This document shows, in pieces, positions 25,041 through 32,199 of a stretch of 47,001 nucleotides of DNA; position 1 is the stretch's first letter; the number at the start of each line of letters is the position of its first letter. Location of the stretch: contig NZ_WYCT01000012.1 in NCBI RefSeq assembly GCF_011008945.1, positions 1-47,001 of the forward strand. Reading direction: 5' to 3'. A program made the translations under genes and the position numbers. The notes under the pieces are model-generated. The model was not told the origin of the DNA, ran no database searches, and saw nothing but the letters and a program-made list of their open reading frames with translations. The stretch is from Streptomyces harenosi. Lineage in GTDB: Bacteria > Actinomycetota > Actinomycetes > Streptomycetales > Streptomycetaceae.

Positions 25041-25327
25041 CGCCGGCGTGGGGGGAGGGGGGTCCCGGGTCAGACGTTAGCCGCCGCGGCCGGTCCGCGG
25101 CCCCGGATCGCCCGGCCCGCCCGGAGTCCGTACGAAGCCTTCACACACGCCCACCAACCGGTCGTCCCCCCTCTCCTTCTCTCCCTCTCTCCTCCTTCGC
25201 CCTTGCCTCTTTCCCCGCCTCCCGGCCGCCGGTCCCGCGGGGCACGCACCATGGCGCCCGCCGCTTCGGCACGGGATACTGCCGCGGTCCGGCTGCACCC
25301 CACGGCGACGGAAGGACCCCGACCGCC
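25041..25327. other. Gene-free interval with a 59-base pyrimidine tract
   Basis: No gene is supported in this gap between the mutarotase terminator and the next start. From 25165 to 25223 the plus strand is C/T only except for three G; the first 34 bases are pure pyrimidine. GGAAGGA at 25310-25316 is a likely ribosome-binding site for the next gene, though 11 bases from its TTG. Confidence 0.45.
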
Positions 25328-26596
25328 TTGACCGCCTTGTCATTCCCATGTGTTCGCGCAGGCGTCCTCGGCCTGGTCCTGGCGGCGGGGCTCACGGCCC
25401 CGGTGCCGGCGGCCGCGGCCTCCCCCGGGGCCGCCGCGGCGCCCTCCCCCACCGTCGAGGAGCGGCGGCTGTACCGGGCCGTGCCCCAGGAGATCCTGCG
25501 GCGCTCCGGATTCGGCCGTCCGGCGGCCGCCTTCGCCCGGTCGCTGGACCGGGCGCGGTCCTACGCCGAGGCCCGGCGGACGGTGCTGCGCGAGGGCTCG
25601 GCGCTGTGGCGGCGGGCCGTGGACCGGGCGCAGGGGCGGGGCCCGGCGGGCGGCGACCTCAGCCGGGACGACGACCGGCCGCTGTACTGGGCCCGGCTGG
25701 CCATGACCCGTCAGGTGCGCACCTGGGAGCCGGAGTTCGGGCTCACCGGCGCCCAGCGGGCCCGGCTCCTGGACGCGCTGGAGCGCACCTCGCGCGGCCA
25801 GGCCGACCTGCGCCGTCCCCGGGGCGAGGACGTCCAGCGGGTCCTGGTCACCGGCTTCGACCCGTTCACCCTGGACCGGGACATCCGCATCTCCAACCCC
25901 TCCGGTGCCGCCGCGCTCGCCCTGGACGGCACGGTGATCGAGACGGCGGACGGCCCGGCGCGGGTGGAGGCGGCCGTGTTCCCGGTGCGGTGGCAGGACT
26001 TCACGGACGGCACGGTGGAACGGGCGCTGCGGGCGCACCTGCCGGAGGCCGACCTCTTCGCGACGGTGAGCCAGGGCCGGGCCGGGCGGTTCGACATCGA
26101 GCGGACCAACGGGGCCTGGCGGGGCGGGTTCCCGGACAACGACGGCGTCGCGCGCACGGAGACCGTCCCGGTGGCCGGGCCGGGCCCCGCGCCGCAGTGG
26201 ACGACGACCACCCTGCCGTACCGGGAGATCACGGCGGCGGACACCGGGCCCTTCCCCGTGTACGACAACACGGCCGTCACCGAGATCCCGGCGGGGGGCG
26301 GGGAGCCCGTGGTGCGGCCGGACGGGCCGACGCCCGGCTCGACGGCCCGGGCCGGGGGCGGCGGGGACTACCTGTCCAACGAGATCGCCTACCGGGCGAC
26401 GCTGCTGCGGGACCGGCTGGGGCTGCGGCGGACGCTGCCGGGCGGGCATGTGCACACCCCGGTGCTCCAGTTCGGGGCCGGGAACACATCCGAGGTCACC
26501 GATCCGGAGTTCGTGCGCAACCGGCTCGCCATCGTCGCGCAGGTGCGCGCGATCGTGACCGTGGCGCTGGAGGCGACGCGGCGGGCGCGGGACTGA
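25328..26596 (+). CDS. Exported pyroglutamyl-peptidase-like protein, Cys replaced by Ser
   Basis: A 422-residue protein with a signal peptide (hydrophobic 10-25, cleavage near AAAASP), a helical N-terminal domain (about 40-165), and a C-terminal domain like pyrrolidone-carboxylate peptidase (family C15). The domain opens VLVTGFDPFTLD with the NPSG motif. The family's catalytic Glu fits E258 (FDIERTNG) and the His fits H376 (HVHTP). The catalytic Cys of the usual YLCNEI-type motif is Ser350 here (DYLSNEIAYR). It may be inactive or use serine. Exported location and a long extra N-terminal domain are also unlike classical cytosolic C15 enzymes (about 215 residues). The start is a TTG. Confidence 0.8.
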   Translation: MTALSFPCVRAGVLGLVLAAGLTAPVPAAAASPGAAAAPSPTVEERRLYRAVPQEILRRSGFGRPAAAFARSLDRARSYAEARRTVLREGSALWRRAVDRAQGRGPAGGDLSRDDDRPLYWARLAMTRQVRTWEPEFGLTGAQRARLLDALERTSRGQADLRRPRGEDVQRVLVTGFDPFTLDRDIRISNPSGAAALALDGTVIETADGPARVEAAVFPVRWQDFTDGTVERALRAHLPEADLFATVSQGRAGRFDIERTNGAWRGGFPDNDGVARTETVPVAGPGPAPQWTTTTLPYREITAADTGPFPVYDNTAVTEIPAGGGEPVVRPDGPTPGSTARAGGGGDYLSNEIAYRATLLRDRLGLRRTLPGGHVHTPVLQFGAGNTSEVTDPEFVRNRLAIVAQVRAIVTVALEATRRARD

Positions 26597-26656
26597 CACC
26601 GCGTCCGGGCGGGGCGCCCGCTGCGGCTCCGGCTGCGGCTGGTGCGGGCGTCCCGG

Positions 26657-27466
26657 TCACGGCCGGGCGCGGTCGCCCCCCGTCCGCAGCGCGCCGGCGG
26701 GGTCGTCGTCGCGGTCGCGGTTCTCCTCGCCGCGCAGGTCACGGGCGAGGAGGGTGGCGCCGGCCACCGCGCCCGGCATCAGGAAGACCGCGACGAACGG
26801 CACCAGGAAGGCCAGGCCGAGGGGGGTGCCGAAGCCCCAGACCAGGGTCTTGCGGGAGCGGAGCAGGGCGAGCCGGTCGCGCAGCTCGACACCGCGGCGC
26901 TGGAGGGCGACGGCGGTCAGCTCCTCGGTGAGGAAGAAGCCGGTGACGAAGAACCCGATCACCGGTACGACGGTCTGGCCCGCCACCGGGACGAACCCGA
27001 GGGCGAACAGCAGCACGCCCCACACCGCGGCCCGCACCACGATCCGCAGGCTGTCCCGGGCGGAGATCCACAGCTCCCGCCAGAGCGGCAGGCCCGATTC
27101 GGGGGCGGTGCCGTCCGGGGAGAGGTCGCGGTCGACCTGCTCGGAGAGGTTCTCGTAGAAGGGCTGGCCGATCAGCAGGGTGACCGCGGTGAAGGTGATC
27201 ACGGCCAGCAGCATCGCGAGCGCGAACAGCACGACGGTGAGGAAGCCGCGGAACAGCCCGGCCCAGGGACTCGCCCAGTCGTCGGCGAAGGGGGTCGCCC
27301 AGGCCACGGCGTCCTCGCCCCACAGCGCCAGCGCCACCAGCGCCGCCGCGTACAGCACCAGGGTGATCAGGCCCGGGAGCAGCCCGAAGCCGTAGCTCTT
27401 GCCGTGCCGGGCCACCCAGCGCTGGCCCTCCAGGAGGTACCGGAACCCCGCCCCAAGATCGCGCAT
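26657..27466 (-). CDS. EI24 domain-containing membrane protein (CysZ-like)
   Basis: A 269-residue integral membrane protein of the EI24/CysZ group. It has about five to six hydrophobic segments: LLPGLITLVLYAAALVALAL near the start, then FLTVVLFALAMLLAVITFTAVTLL, and later pairs, with the amphipathic GQPFYENLSEQVD typical of the family. CysZ moves sulfate in gamma-proteobacteria; the actinobacterial members have no proven role. The C-terminus is charged and probably cytosolic. TAGAGT on the minus strand ends six bases before the ATG, so the mRNA is probably leaderless. Confidence 0.87.
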   Translation of the reverse strand: MRDLGAGFRYLLEGQRWVARHGKSYGFGLLPGLITLVLYAAALVALALWGEDAVAWATPFADDWASPWAGLFRGFLTVVLFALAMLLAVITFTAVTLLIGQPFYENLSEQVDRDLSPDGTAPESGLPLWRELWISARDSLRIVVRAAVWGVLLFALGFVPVAGQTVVPVIGFFVTGFFLTEELTAVALQRRGVELRDRLALLRSRKTLVWGFGTPLGLAFLVPFVAVFLMPGAVAGATLLARDLRGEENRDRDDDPAGALRTGGDRARP

Positions 27467-27774
27467 GGCGGCACTCTATCGGCCGCGGCGCCCCTCATGG
27501 GTTCCGGCTCCCGCGACGACCGTCGACCACGTGACGGTGGGCCGTACGACCTGCGCAGGTCCGGAGACCGGGGAGGGAGCGGACGACGCGTGAGGTCCAC
27601 GGCACCGTCGTGGCGTCGGCGCGGGGGCCGGCCGGGCGGTACGCGGCGGCGATCAGCGCGGTGGACGGCTACGGCCGCACCCGGCGCCGGTGCGCCTTCC
27701 CGGGCGGGACCGCCCCGGAGAGCGGCCGCCTCGCGGCCGCGGTGCACCGGGCCGCGCCCGCCCCCCGGGAACGA
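27467..27774. other. Gene-free interval
   Basis: Between the divergent-facing EI24 start and the ohr terminator no gene is supported. Open frames exist in this 308-base stretch, but none has a ribosome-binding site or a recognisable product. The leaderless EI24 promoter (ACTCTA on the plus strand, 27473-27478) occupies the left end. Confidence 0.4.
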
Positions 27775-27815
27775 GGCGGAGGCCGCACCCCACGTCCAAG
27801 GGTGCGGCCTCCGCC
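27775..27815 (-). terminator. ohr terminator
   Basis: Perfect 16-bp arms GGCGGAGGCCGCACCC (27775-27790) and GGGTGCGGCCTCCGCC (27800-27815), 9-base loop, 18 bases after the ohr stop. Confidence 0.85.
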
Positions 27816-27832
27816 GTGGCCAACGACCGTGC

Positions 27833-28252
27833 TCAGGCGAGCGTCACGGTGATGTTGCCGCGGGTGGCCTTCGAGTACGGGCACACCTGGTGGGCCTTCT
27901 CGACGAGCTCCTTGGCGGCCTGGGCGTCCACGCCCGGGATGTTCGCGGAGATCTCGACGATGATGCCGAACCCGTCGTCGTTCTTGCCGATCCCGACCTT
28001 CGCGGTGACGGTCGAGCCGGACACGTCGACGCCCTCCTGGCGGGCGACCACGCCGAGCGCGCCCTGGAAGCAGGCGCTGTACCCGGCGGCGAAGAGCTGC
28101 TCCGGGTTGGTGCCGGCGCCGCTGCCGCCCATCTCCTTGGGCGGGTTCACGACCACGTCGAGCTTGCCGTCATCGGTGGCCACCCGGCCGTCACGGCCGT
28201 TCTCGGCGGTGGCGACGGCGGTGTACAGGACGTCGGACTGCTGAATCGGCAT
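27833..28252 (-). CDS. ohr: Organic hydroperoxide resistance protein (Ohr/OsmC)
   Basis: A 139-residue thiol peroxidase that reduces organic hydroperoxides using lipoyl or dihydrolipoyl partners. The two redox cysteines are C61 (GYSACFQGAL) and C124 (HQVCPYSKATRGN), both in the classical Ohr context and spacing, and length is typical. The ATG is preceded by GAGGAAG. A MarR gene lies 1.2 kb away, but it lacks the sensing N-terminal Cys of OhrR and is paired with another gene, so the Ohr regulator is not evident here. Confidence 0.94.
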   Translation of the reverse strand: MPIQQSDVLYTAVATAENGRDGRVATDDGKLDVVVNPPKEMGGSGAGTNPEQLFAAGYSACFQGALGVVARQEGVDVSGSTVTAKVGIGKNDDGFGIIVEISANIPGVDAQAAKELVEKAHQVCPYSKATRGNITVTLA

Positions 28253-28373
28253 GCGGTGTCTTCCTCCTCGGTCCGCCGCGACTCGCGCCCACGATCGCGA
28301 CTGATTATGGAAAGAAGTTACCGCATGCCGGAAACAGGGTGAAGGGCGGCCGGGGTGCTCGCCGGCCGGGCCG

Positions 28374-29396
28374 TCAGAGCTTGACGACCATCTTCCCGAT
28401 GTTGTCGCCGCGCAGGACGCCGAGGAACGCCTCCAGGTTGTTCTCGATGCCCTCGACGACGGTCTCGCGGTACTTCAGCCGCCCGTCCCGGACCCAGGGG
28501 CCCACCTCCTGGACGAACTGCGGCTGGAGGTCGTAGTGGTCGCCGACGAGGAAGCCCTCGATCCGGCCCCGGGTCTGGATGAGCCGCGCGAGGTTCTTCG
28601 GCCCCGGGGCGGGCTCGGTGTTGTTGTAGACGGAGATCATCCCGCAGACGGCGATGCGGCCGCCCTGGTTGAGCGATCCGATGGCGGCCTCCAGGTGGTC
28701 ACCGCCCACGTTGTCGAAGTAGACGTCGATGCCGTCCGGGGCGGCGGCCCTGAGCTGCTCGCTCACCGGCCCGTCCTTGTAGTTGAACGCGGCGTCGAAC
28801 CCGTACTCCTCGACCAGGAGCTTGACCTTCTCCGCCGAACCGGCGGACCCGATCACCCGGGAGGCGCCCTTGAGCTTGGCGATCTGCCCGACCTGGCTGC
28901 CCACGGCCCCCGCGGCGCCGGAGACGAACACCGCGTCGCCCTCCTTGAAGGCGGCGGTGCGCAGCAGGCCCGCGTAGGCGGTCAGGCCGGTCATGCCCAG
29001 CACCCCGAGGTACGTGGACAGCGGCGCGGCCTCGGGGTCCACCTTGACGGCGTGCCGGGCGTCCACGGCCGCGTACTCGCGCCAGCCGAAGAAGTGCAGG
29101 ACGTGGTCGCCGACGGAGAAGCCCTCGGCACGGGAGGCGACGACCTCGCCGACCGCGCCGCCCTGCATCACCTTGCCCAGCTCGAAGGGGGCGACGTAGG
29201 ACTTGGCCGCGCTCATGCGGCCACGCATGTACGGGTCGACCGACAGGTACCGGTTGCGCACCAGCACCTGCCCCTCGCCCGGTTCCGGCATCTCCGCCTC
29301 GACCAGGGCGAAGTCCTCGGGCTTGGGCCAGCCGACCGGCCGGCTCAGCAGGTGCCATTCGCGGTTGACGGCGGGGAGAGCGGGGGAGTCGGCCAT
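28374..29396 (-). CDS. NADP-dependent medium-chain oxidoreductase
   Basis: A 340-residue zinc-free MDR protein of the leukotriene B4 dehydrogenase/YfmJ/CurA group, which reduce alpha,beta-unsaturated carbonyls. The marker SVDPYMRGRM and the nucleotide-binding stretch VSGAAGAVGSQVGQIAKLKG (about 146-165) are clear, with DNVGGDHLEAAI following. The start is ATG 29396 (MADSPALPAVNREW), with GGAAGG eight bases upstream; an earlier ATG would run into the operator region. It is divergent from a MarR regulator across 94 bases that hold an inverted repeat, so it is the likely MarR target. Confidence 0.93.
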   Translation of the reverse strand: MADSPALPAVNREWHLLSRPVGWPKPEDFALVEAEMPEPGEGQVLVRNRYLSVDPYMRGRMSAAKSYVAPFELGKVMQGGAVGEVVASRAEGFSVGDHVLHFFGWREYAAVDARHAVKVDPEAAPLSTYLGVLGMTGLTAYAGLLRTAAFKEGDAVFVSGAAGAVGSQVGQIAKLKGASRVIGSAGSAEKVKLLVEEYGFDAAFNYKDGPVSEQLRAAAPDGIDVYFDNVGGDHLEAAIGSLNQGGRIAVCGMISVYNNTEPAPGPKNLARLIQTRGRIEGFLVGDHYDLQPQFVQEVGPWVRDGRLKYRETVVEGIENNLEAFLGVLRGDNIGKMVVKL

Positions 29397-29429
29397 GGGG
29401 GCGCACCTTCCTCTCGGAATTACTTCACT

Positions 29430-29484
29430 ACCTGAAACAACCATGCGCCTGAACATTTCAGGTTGTCAAACAAGTGGGTACCCT
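29430..29484. promoter_or_regulatory. Divergent promoter/operator, oxidoreductase and MarR
   Basis: ACCTGAAA (29430-29437) and TTTCAGGT (29456-29463) form a perfect inverted repeat. TTGACA on the minus strand (29469-29464) is a good -35 for the oxidoreductase. TACCCT (29479-29484) ends six bases before the marR ATG, predicting a leaderless marR mRNA. A dimer on this site could control both genes. Confidence 0.6.
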
Positions 29485-29490
29485 GAATCC

Positions 29491-29943
29491 ATGCCCACCT
29501 CACATCCGACCCCCCGTCCCGACGCCCTGACGCTGGAGGTCGTCGAGCTCATAGGCGAGGCCGTGGCCCGCTTCCACGCCGACTACGAGGAGGCCGCCGC
29601 CCAGCACGCGCTCACGGGGGCGCAGGCCCGGCTGCTGAGCCTGCTGTCGCTGGAGCCGCTGCCGATGCGCAGGCTGGCGCAGCGGCTGCGCTGCGAGCCG
29701 TCCAACGTGACCGGGATCGTGGACCGGCTGGAGCTGCGGGGCCTGGTGGAGCGGCGGCCGGACCCCACCGACCGGCGGGTGAAGGTGGCGGCGGCGACGG
29801 ACGAGGGCCGCCGGGTCGCCCGCGACCTGCGCGATTCCCTGCGGTTCGCCCGGGAGCCGCTGGCGGGGCTGTCGGAGGCGGAGCGGCTGGCACTGCGGGA
29901 CGCGCTGCGGCGGATGCTCACGGAGGGATCGGCGCAGAGCTGA
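29491..29943 (+). CDS. MarR family transcriptional regulator
   Basis: A 150-residue winged-helix regulator. The recognition region MRRLAQRLRCEPSNVTGIVDRLELRGLVERRP and the wing DPTDRRVKVAAATDEG are textbook MarR. The single cysteine is in the recognition region, not at the N-terminus, so it is not a standard OhrR sensor. It faces the NADP-oxidoreductase gene and probably represses it through the shared inverted repeat. Its stop is only three bases from the stop of the converging GntR gene. Confidence 0.93.
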   Translation: MPTSHPTPRPDALTLEVVELIGEAVARFHADYEEAAAQHALTGAQARLLSLLSLEPLPMRRLAQRLRCEPSNVTGIVDRLELRGLVERRPDPTDRRVKVAAATDEGRRVARDLRDSLRFAREPLAGLSEAERLALRDALRRMLTEGSAQS

Positions 29944-29946
29944 CCC

Positions 29947-30708
29947 TCACCGCGCCTCGAACTCGTACTGCAACTCGTAGAGGTGCCCAGCCTTCACCAT
30001 GATCGTCACCTCGATCGGCCTGCCGCCGTCGCCGTGGACCACCCGGAGGGTGCGCAGGACCGGCGTACTGCCGGTGAGGCGGAGGGCCTGGTACTGCTCC
30101 TGGGTCGGAATCCGCGCGGAGACCCGGTCCACGCTACGGTCCGCGGGATGGCCCAGTTCCGCCAGCAGCGCGGGTGCACCGCCCTTGATCCGGCGCCGCT
30201 CCATGAGCGCCGTTCCCCGGGCGATGTCCAACGGGTAGTAGCAGTCGACGAGTTCCGCCGGTTCGTCGTCGATCAGGAGAATCTGACTGCGCAGCAGTGC
30301 CGTGCCGTCCAGAGGGAGACCGAAGGCGGCGCGGACGTCGGCCGGCGGGCGGACCTCCGCGACGTTGCGGAGGACACTGCGGGCGTGGGTGCCGTACGTG
30401 GCGGCCTCGGTGAGCCACCGGTCGGCGGTCGTGAGCGCGGCCGGCGAAACCGTGCGCTGGCGGTGCTCGCGGACCGTGACGGAGGCTCCCGCCCGGCCGA
30501 CCACGAGACCCTCCTCCTTGAGGAGCTGCAACGCTTTCTGCACCGTGGCGTTCGACGCGTCGAACCGCTCCTTGAGTCGCGCGGTCGAGGGAAGGCTCGC
30601 ACCTGGTGCCAGCTCGCCGCCCATGATGTCGTCGCGCAGATCGGCGGCGATGCGCTCGTGGAGGGAGCGACGGTCGGCGCTTTCCATTTCTGCCTGGGGC
30701 ACGGTCAT
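29947..30708 (-). CDS. GntR family regulator with UTRA domain
   Basis: A 253-residue HutC/GntR regulator. The winged helix is RIAADLRDDIMGGELAPGASLPSTARLKERFDASNATVQKALQLLKEEGLV (about 19-69); the UTRA ligand domain follows from about 95 to 248. HutC members respond to small metabolites, often sugars or amino-acid products. It is the second gene of a coupled pair: its ATG overlaps the stop of the upstream UTRA-only gene. Similar pairs occur in plasmid- or accessory-type regions of streptomycetes, where GntR proteins of this kind control transfer functions, but no transfer gene is present here. Confidence 0.92.
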   Translation of the reverse strand: MTVPQAEMESADRRSLHERIAADLRDDIMGGELAPGASLPSTARLKERFDASNATVQKALQLLKEEGLVVGRAGASVTVREHRQRTVSPAALTTADRWLTEAATYGTHARSVLRNVAEVRPPADVRAAFGLPLDGTALLRSQILLIDDEPAELVDCYYPLDIARGTALMERRRIKGGAPALLAELGHPADRSVDRVSARIPTQEQYQALRLTGSTPVLRTLRVVHGDGGRPIEVTIMVKAGHLYELQYEFEAR

Positions 30709-31247
30709 CCGATCTCGATCTGGTAGCGCAGTCTCTGCCGCAGGGCAGGCATCACCATACGATCCACCTGGATCGGGCGGTCCTCGCGGTCGACCGTCAG
30801 CCGGGTGAGCCGCAGGACCGGCTCGTCAGGGGCGGTCTTCAGGGTCCGGCGCTCCTCCTCGTCCGGCATCGCGGCCGTGACGTCCTCCCGCACCAGTACG
30901 CCGACGTGGCCGAGTTCAGCGAGCAGGGTGACGGCACCACCGCGGATCTTGGCGGTTCGGGCCAGGGCGGTGCCTTGGGCTACGGCCAGCGGGTAGTACG
31001 TGTCGGTCAGCTCGTTCGGCCGCTCGTCGAGGAGGATCAGGCGCCGGCGCACGACGACCGGCTCCCCTTCTGCGACGCCGAGCAGGTTCGCGACCTCGGC
31101 GGGGGCGGGCACCTCGCCGGCATGCAGGATGCGCTGGGTTCCCCGGCGACCCTGTGCCCCGGCCTCGGCAGCCCAGGCGTCACCGTCTCCCTTCCCCTGC
31201 GGCGTGAGATACGGAAGAGACGTGCTGACCCAGCTACTCGCACTCAT
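30705..31247 (-). CDS. UTRA-domain protein lacking a DNA-binding domain
   Basis: A 180-residue protein consisting of a UTRA ligand-binding domain only (from about residue 45: TQRILHAGEVPAPAEVANLLG, then LTDTYYPLAVAQGTALARTAKI, ending VMPALRQRLRYQIEIG). It aligns along its whole domain with the UTRA half of the next gene (both have the TDTYYPL or VDCYYPL motif and the same C-terminus), but no helix-turn-helix precedes it. It could bind the same ligand, or form heterodimers with the full regulator and tune it (inference). ATG 31247 is chosen because GGAGGG lies five bases upstream. Its stop overlaps the GntR start (ATGA). Confidence 0.85.
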   Translation of the reverse strand: MSASSWVSTSLPYLTPQGKGDGDAWAAEAGAQGRRGTQRILHAGEVPAPAEVANLLGVAEGEPVVVRRRLILLDERPNELTDTYYPLAVAQGTALARTAKIRGGAVTLLAELGHVGVLVREDVTAAMPDEEERRTLKTAPDEPVLRLTRLTVDREDRPIQVDRMVMPALRQRLRYQIEIG

Positions 31248-31337
31248 GAGGCCCTCCTCGCGACCGGCACTTGCGCCCATCGGAGCCCAACGTTAGGCGA
31301 CTTCGCCCAGGTGTTCCTCACCATCCTGCCACCTAGC

Positions 31338-31362
31338 CGCCTTTCGCGAAAAGCGATAAGGT
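31338..31362 (+). promoter_or_regulatory. Near-perfect 18-bp palindrome and -10 box
   Basis: CGCCTTTCGCGAAAAGCG (31338-31355) is symmetric except for one pair, with a perfect TTTCGCGAAA centre. TAAGGT (31357-31362) beside it fits a -10 box for the rightward HATPase gene. It sits in the divergent gap with the UTRA/GntR pair and is a likely GntR operator. Confidence 0.5.
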
Positions 31363-31404
31363 CGCGCCATTGCCGGACGCGCCGACTCCCGGAGGTGGCC
31401 CCTC

Positions 31405-31827
31405 GTGCCCTTGTCACGGAACCGTCGATTCCCGCGCTCGCGCGCCTCGGTGCGCGACGCCCGTGTTTTCGTTCGCCAGGTGCTGACGGACTGGGGTCAC
31501 ACCGATCGGCTGGACGACGTGACACTCTGCGTCTCGGAGTTGGCCACCAACGCGCTCCTCCACGGAGCACCGCCCGGCAGGGAGTACTGCGTGAGTCTCA
31601 CGCTCGACGGTTCGGTGATCCGCCTCGCGGTGCGTGACAGCGGCGAGCGGCATCTCGGTATCGATCCCCCGGAGGCCGACTTGGAGGCGTGCTCCGGACG
31701 CGGCCTGCGCCTGGCCCGGGAGGTTGCCGACGACATGGGGGTCACACAGGACGTCGTCGGCAAGAGCGTCTGGGTGGTTTTCAAGACCGTGTCGCCGAGC
31801 GAACGTGCCGGGGAGACCGCCTGCTGA
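31405..31827 (+). CDS. HATPase-type anti-sigma-like protein
   Basis: A 140-residue protein with a single histidine-kinase-like ATPase fold of the RsbW/SpoIIAB type. The N-box is CVSELATNALLHG (about 42-54), the G1 box DSGERHLGI and the G2 box SGRGLRLAREVADDMGV. There is no sensor or phospho-acceptor domain. Streptomycetes carry many such small proteins, and few have a known sigma partner. The start is GTG. It is divergent from the GntR pair, so it may be under GntR control. Confidence 0.88.
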   Translation: MPLSRNRRFPRSRASVRDARVFVRQVLTDWGHTDRLDDVTLCVSELATNALLHGAPPGREYCVSLTLDGSVIRLAVRDSGERHLGIDPPEADLEACSGRGLRLAREVADDMGVTQDVVGKSVWVVFKTVSPSERAGETAC

Positions 31828-32113
31828 CGCACGGACGGGTCTGCCTGGACTTCTCGGCCGGAGTCCCGGGGGCCCGCCCGGGGACGATCCGTGAATCCCG
31901 CGGCGACGAAGGGGGCCGCGGCGCCGGCGGCGGTGCGGGGCGCCCCCGCTCCCCCGTCGCCGCCGGCCCGTTCCCCCCGATCCTGTACGGCAGCGTGCCG
32001 GGAGACCGGAGTCCGCGCCGGTGGCGTTCCCCGATCCCGCCGTGAAGGGCGCGTGGGAGATCCGCCGCATCGGCGCCGTTGAAAGTTGCCGTAACCGTTA
32101 TGACCCCACCCCA
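31828..32113. other. Gene-free interval before the sugar island
   Basis: No gene is supported. All frames give low-complexity Pro/Arg/Gly strings without a ribosome-binding site. The right end leads into the strong promoter of the dehydratase operon. Confidence 0.4.
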
Positions 32114-32182
32114 TTGACACTCCCGCCGCCCCCTCCTTAATGTCACGCCAGCATTTCGAACGAGTGCCGAAATATCGAACAC
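32114..32182 (+). promoter_or_regulatory. Dehydratase operon promoter and CGAAC operator
   Basis: -35 TTGACA (32114-32119), 18-base spacer, -10 TAATGT (32138-32143): close to the vegetative consensus. Directly after the expected start lie ATTTCG (32153-32158), CGAAAT (32168-32173) as an inverted pair, and ATATCGAACAC (32172-32182); TCGAAC occurs at 32156 and 32175. A protein bound here would block the strong promoter. Confidence 0.7.
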
Positions 32183-32199
32183 AGCGAGGGGCAACTGCC

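Noticed and set aside
25070..25303. 77-codon minus-strand open frame before the peptidase-like gene
   Set aside because: Product is charge-rich low-complexity encoded opposite the pyrimidine tract; no start signals.
29491..29943. OhrR regulator for the nearby ohr gene
   Set aside because: The MarR protein lacks the N-terminal sensing cysteine and is paired with the oxidoreductase through a shared inverted repeat.
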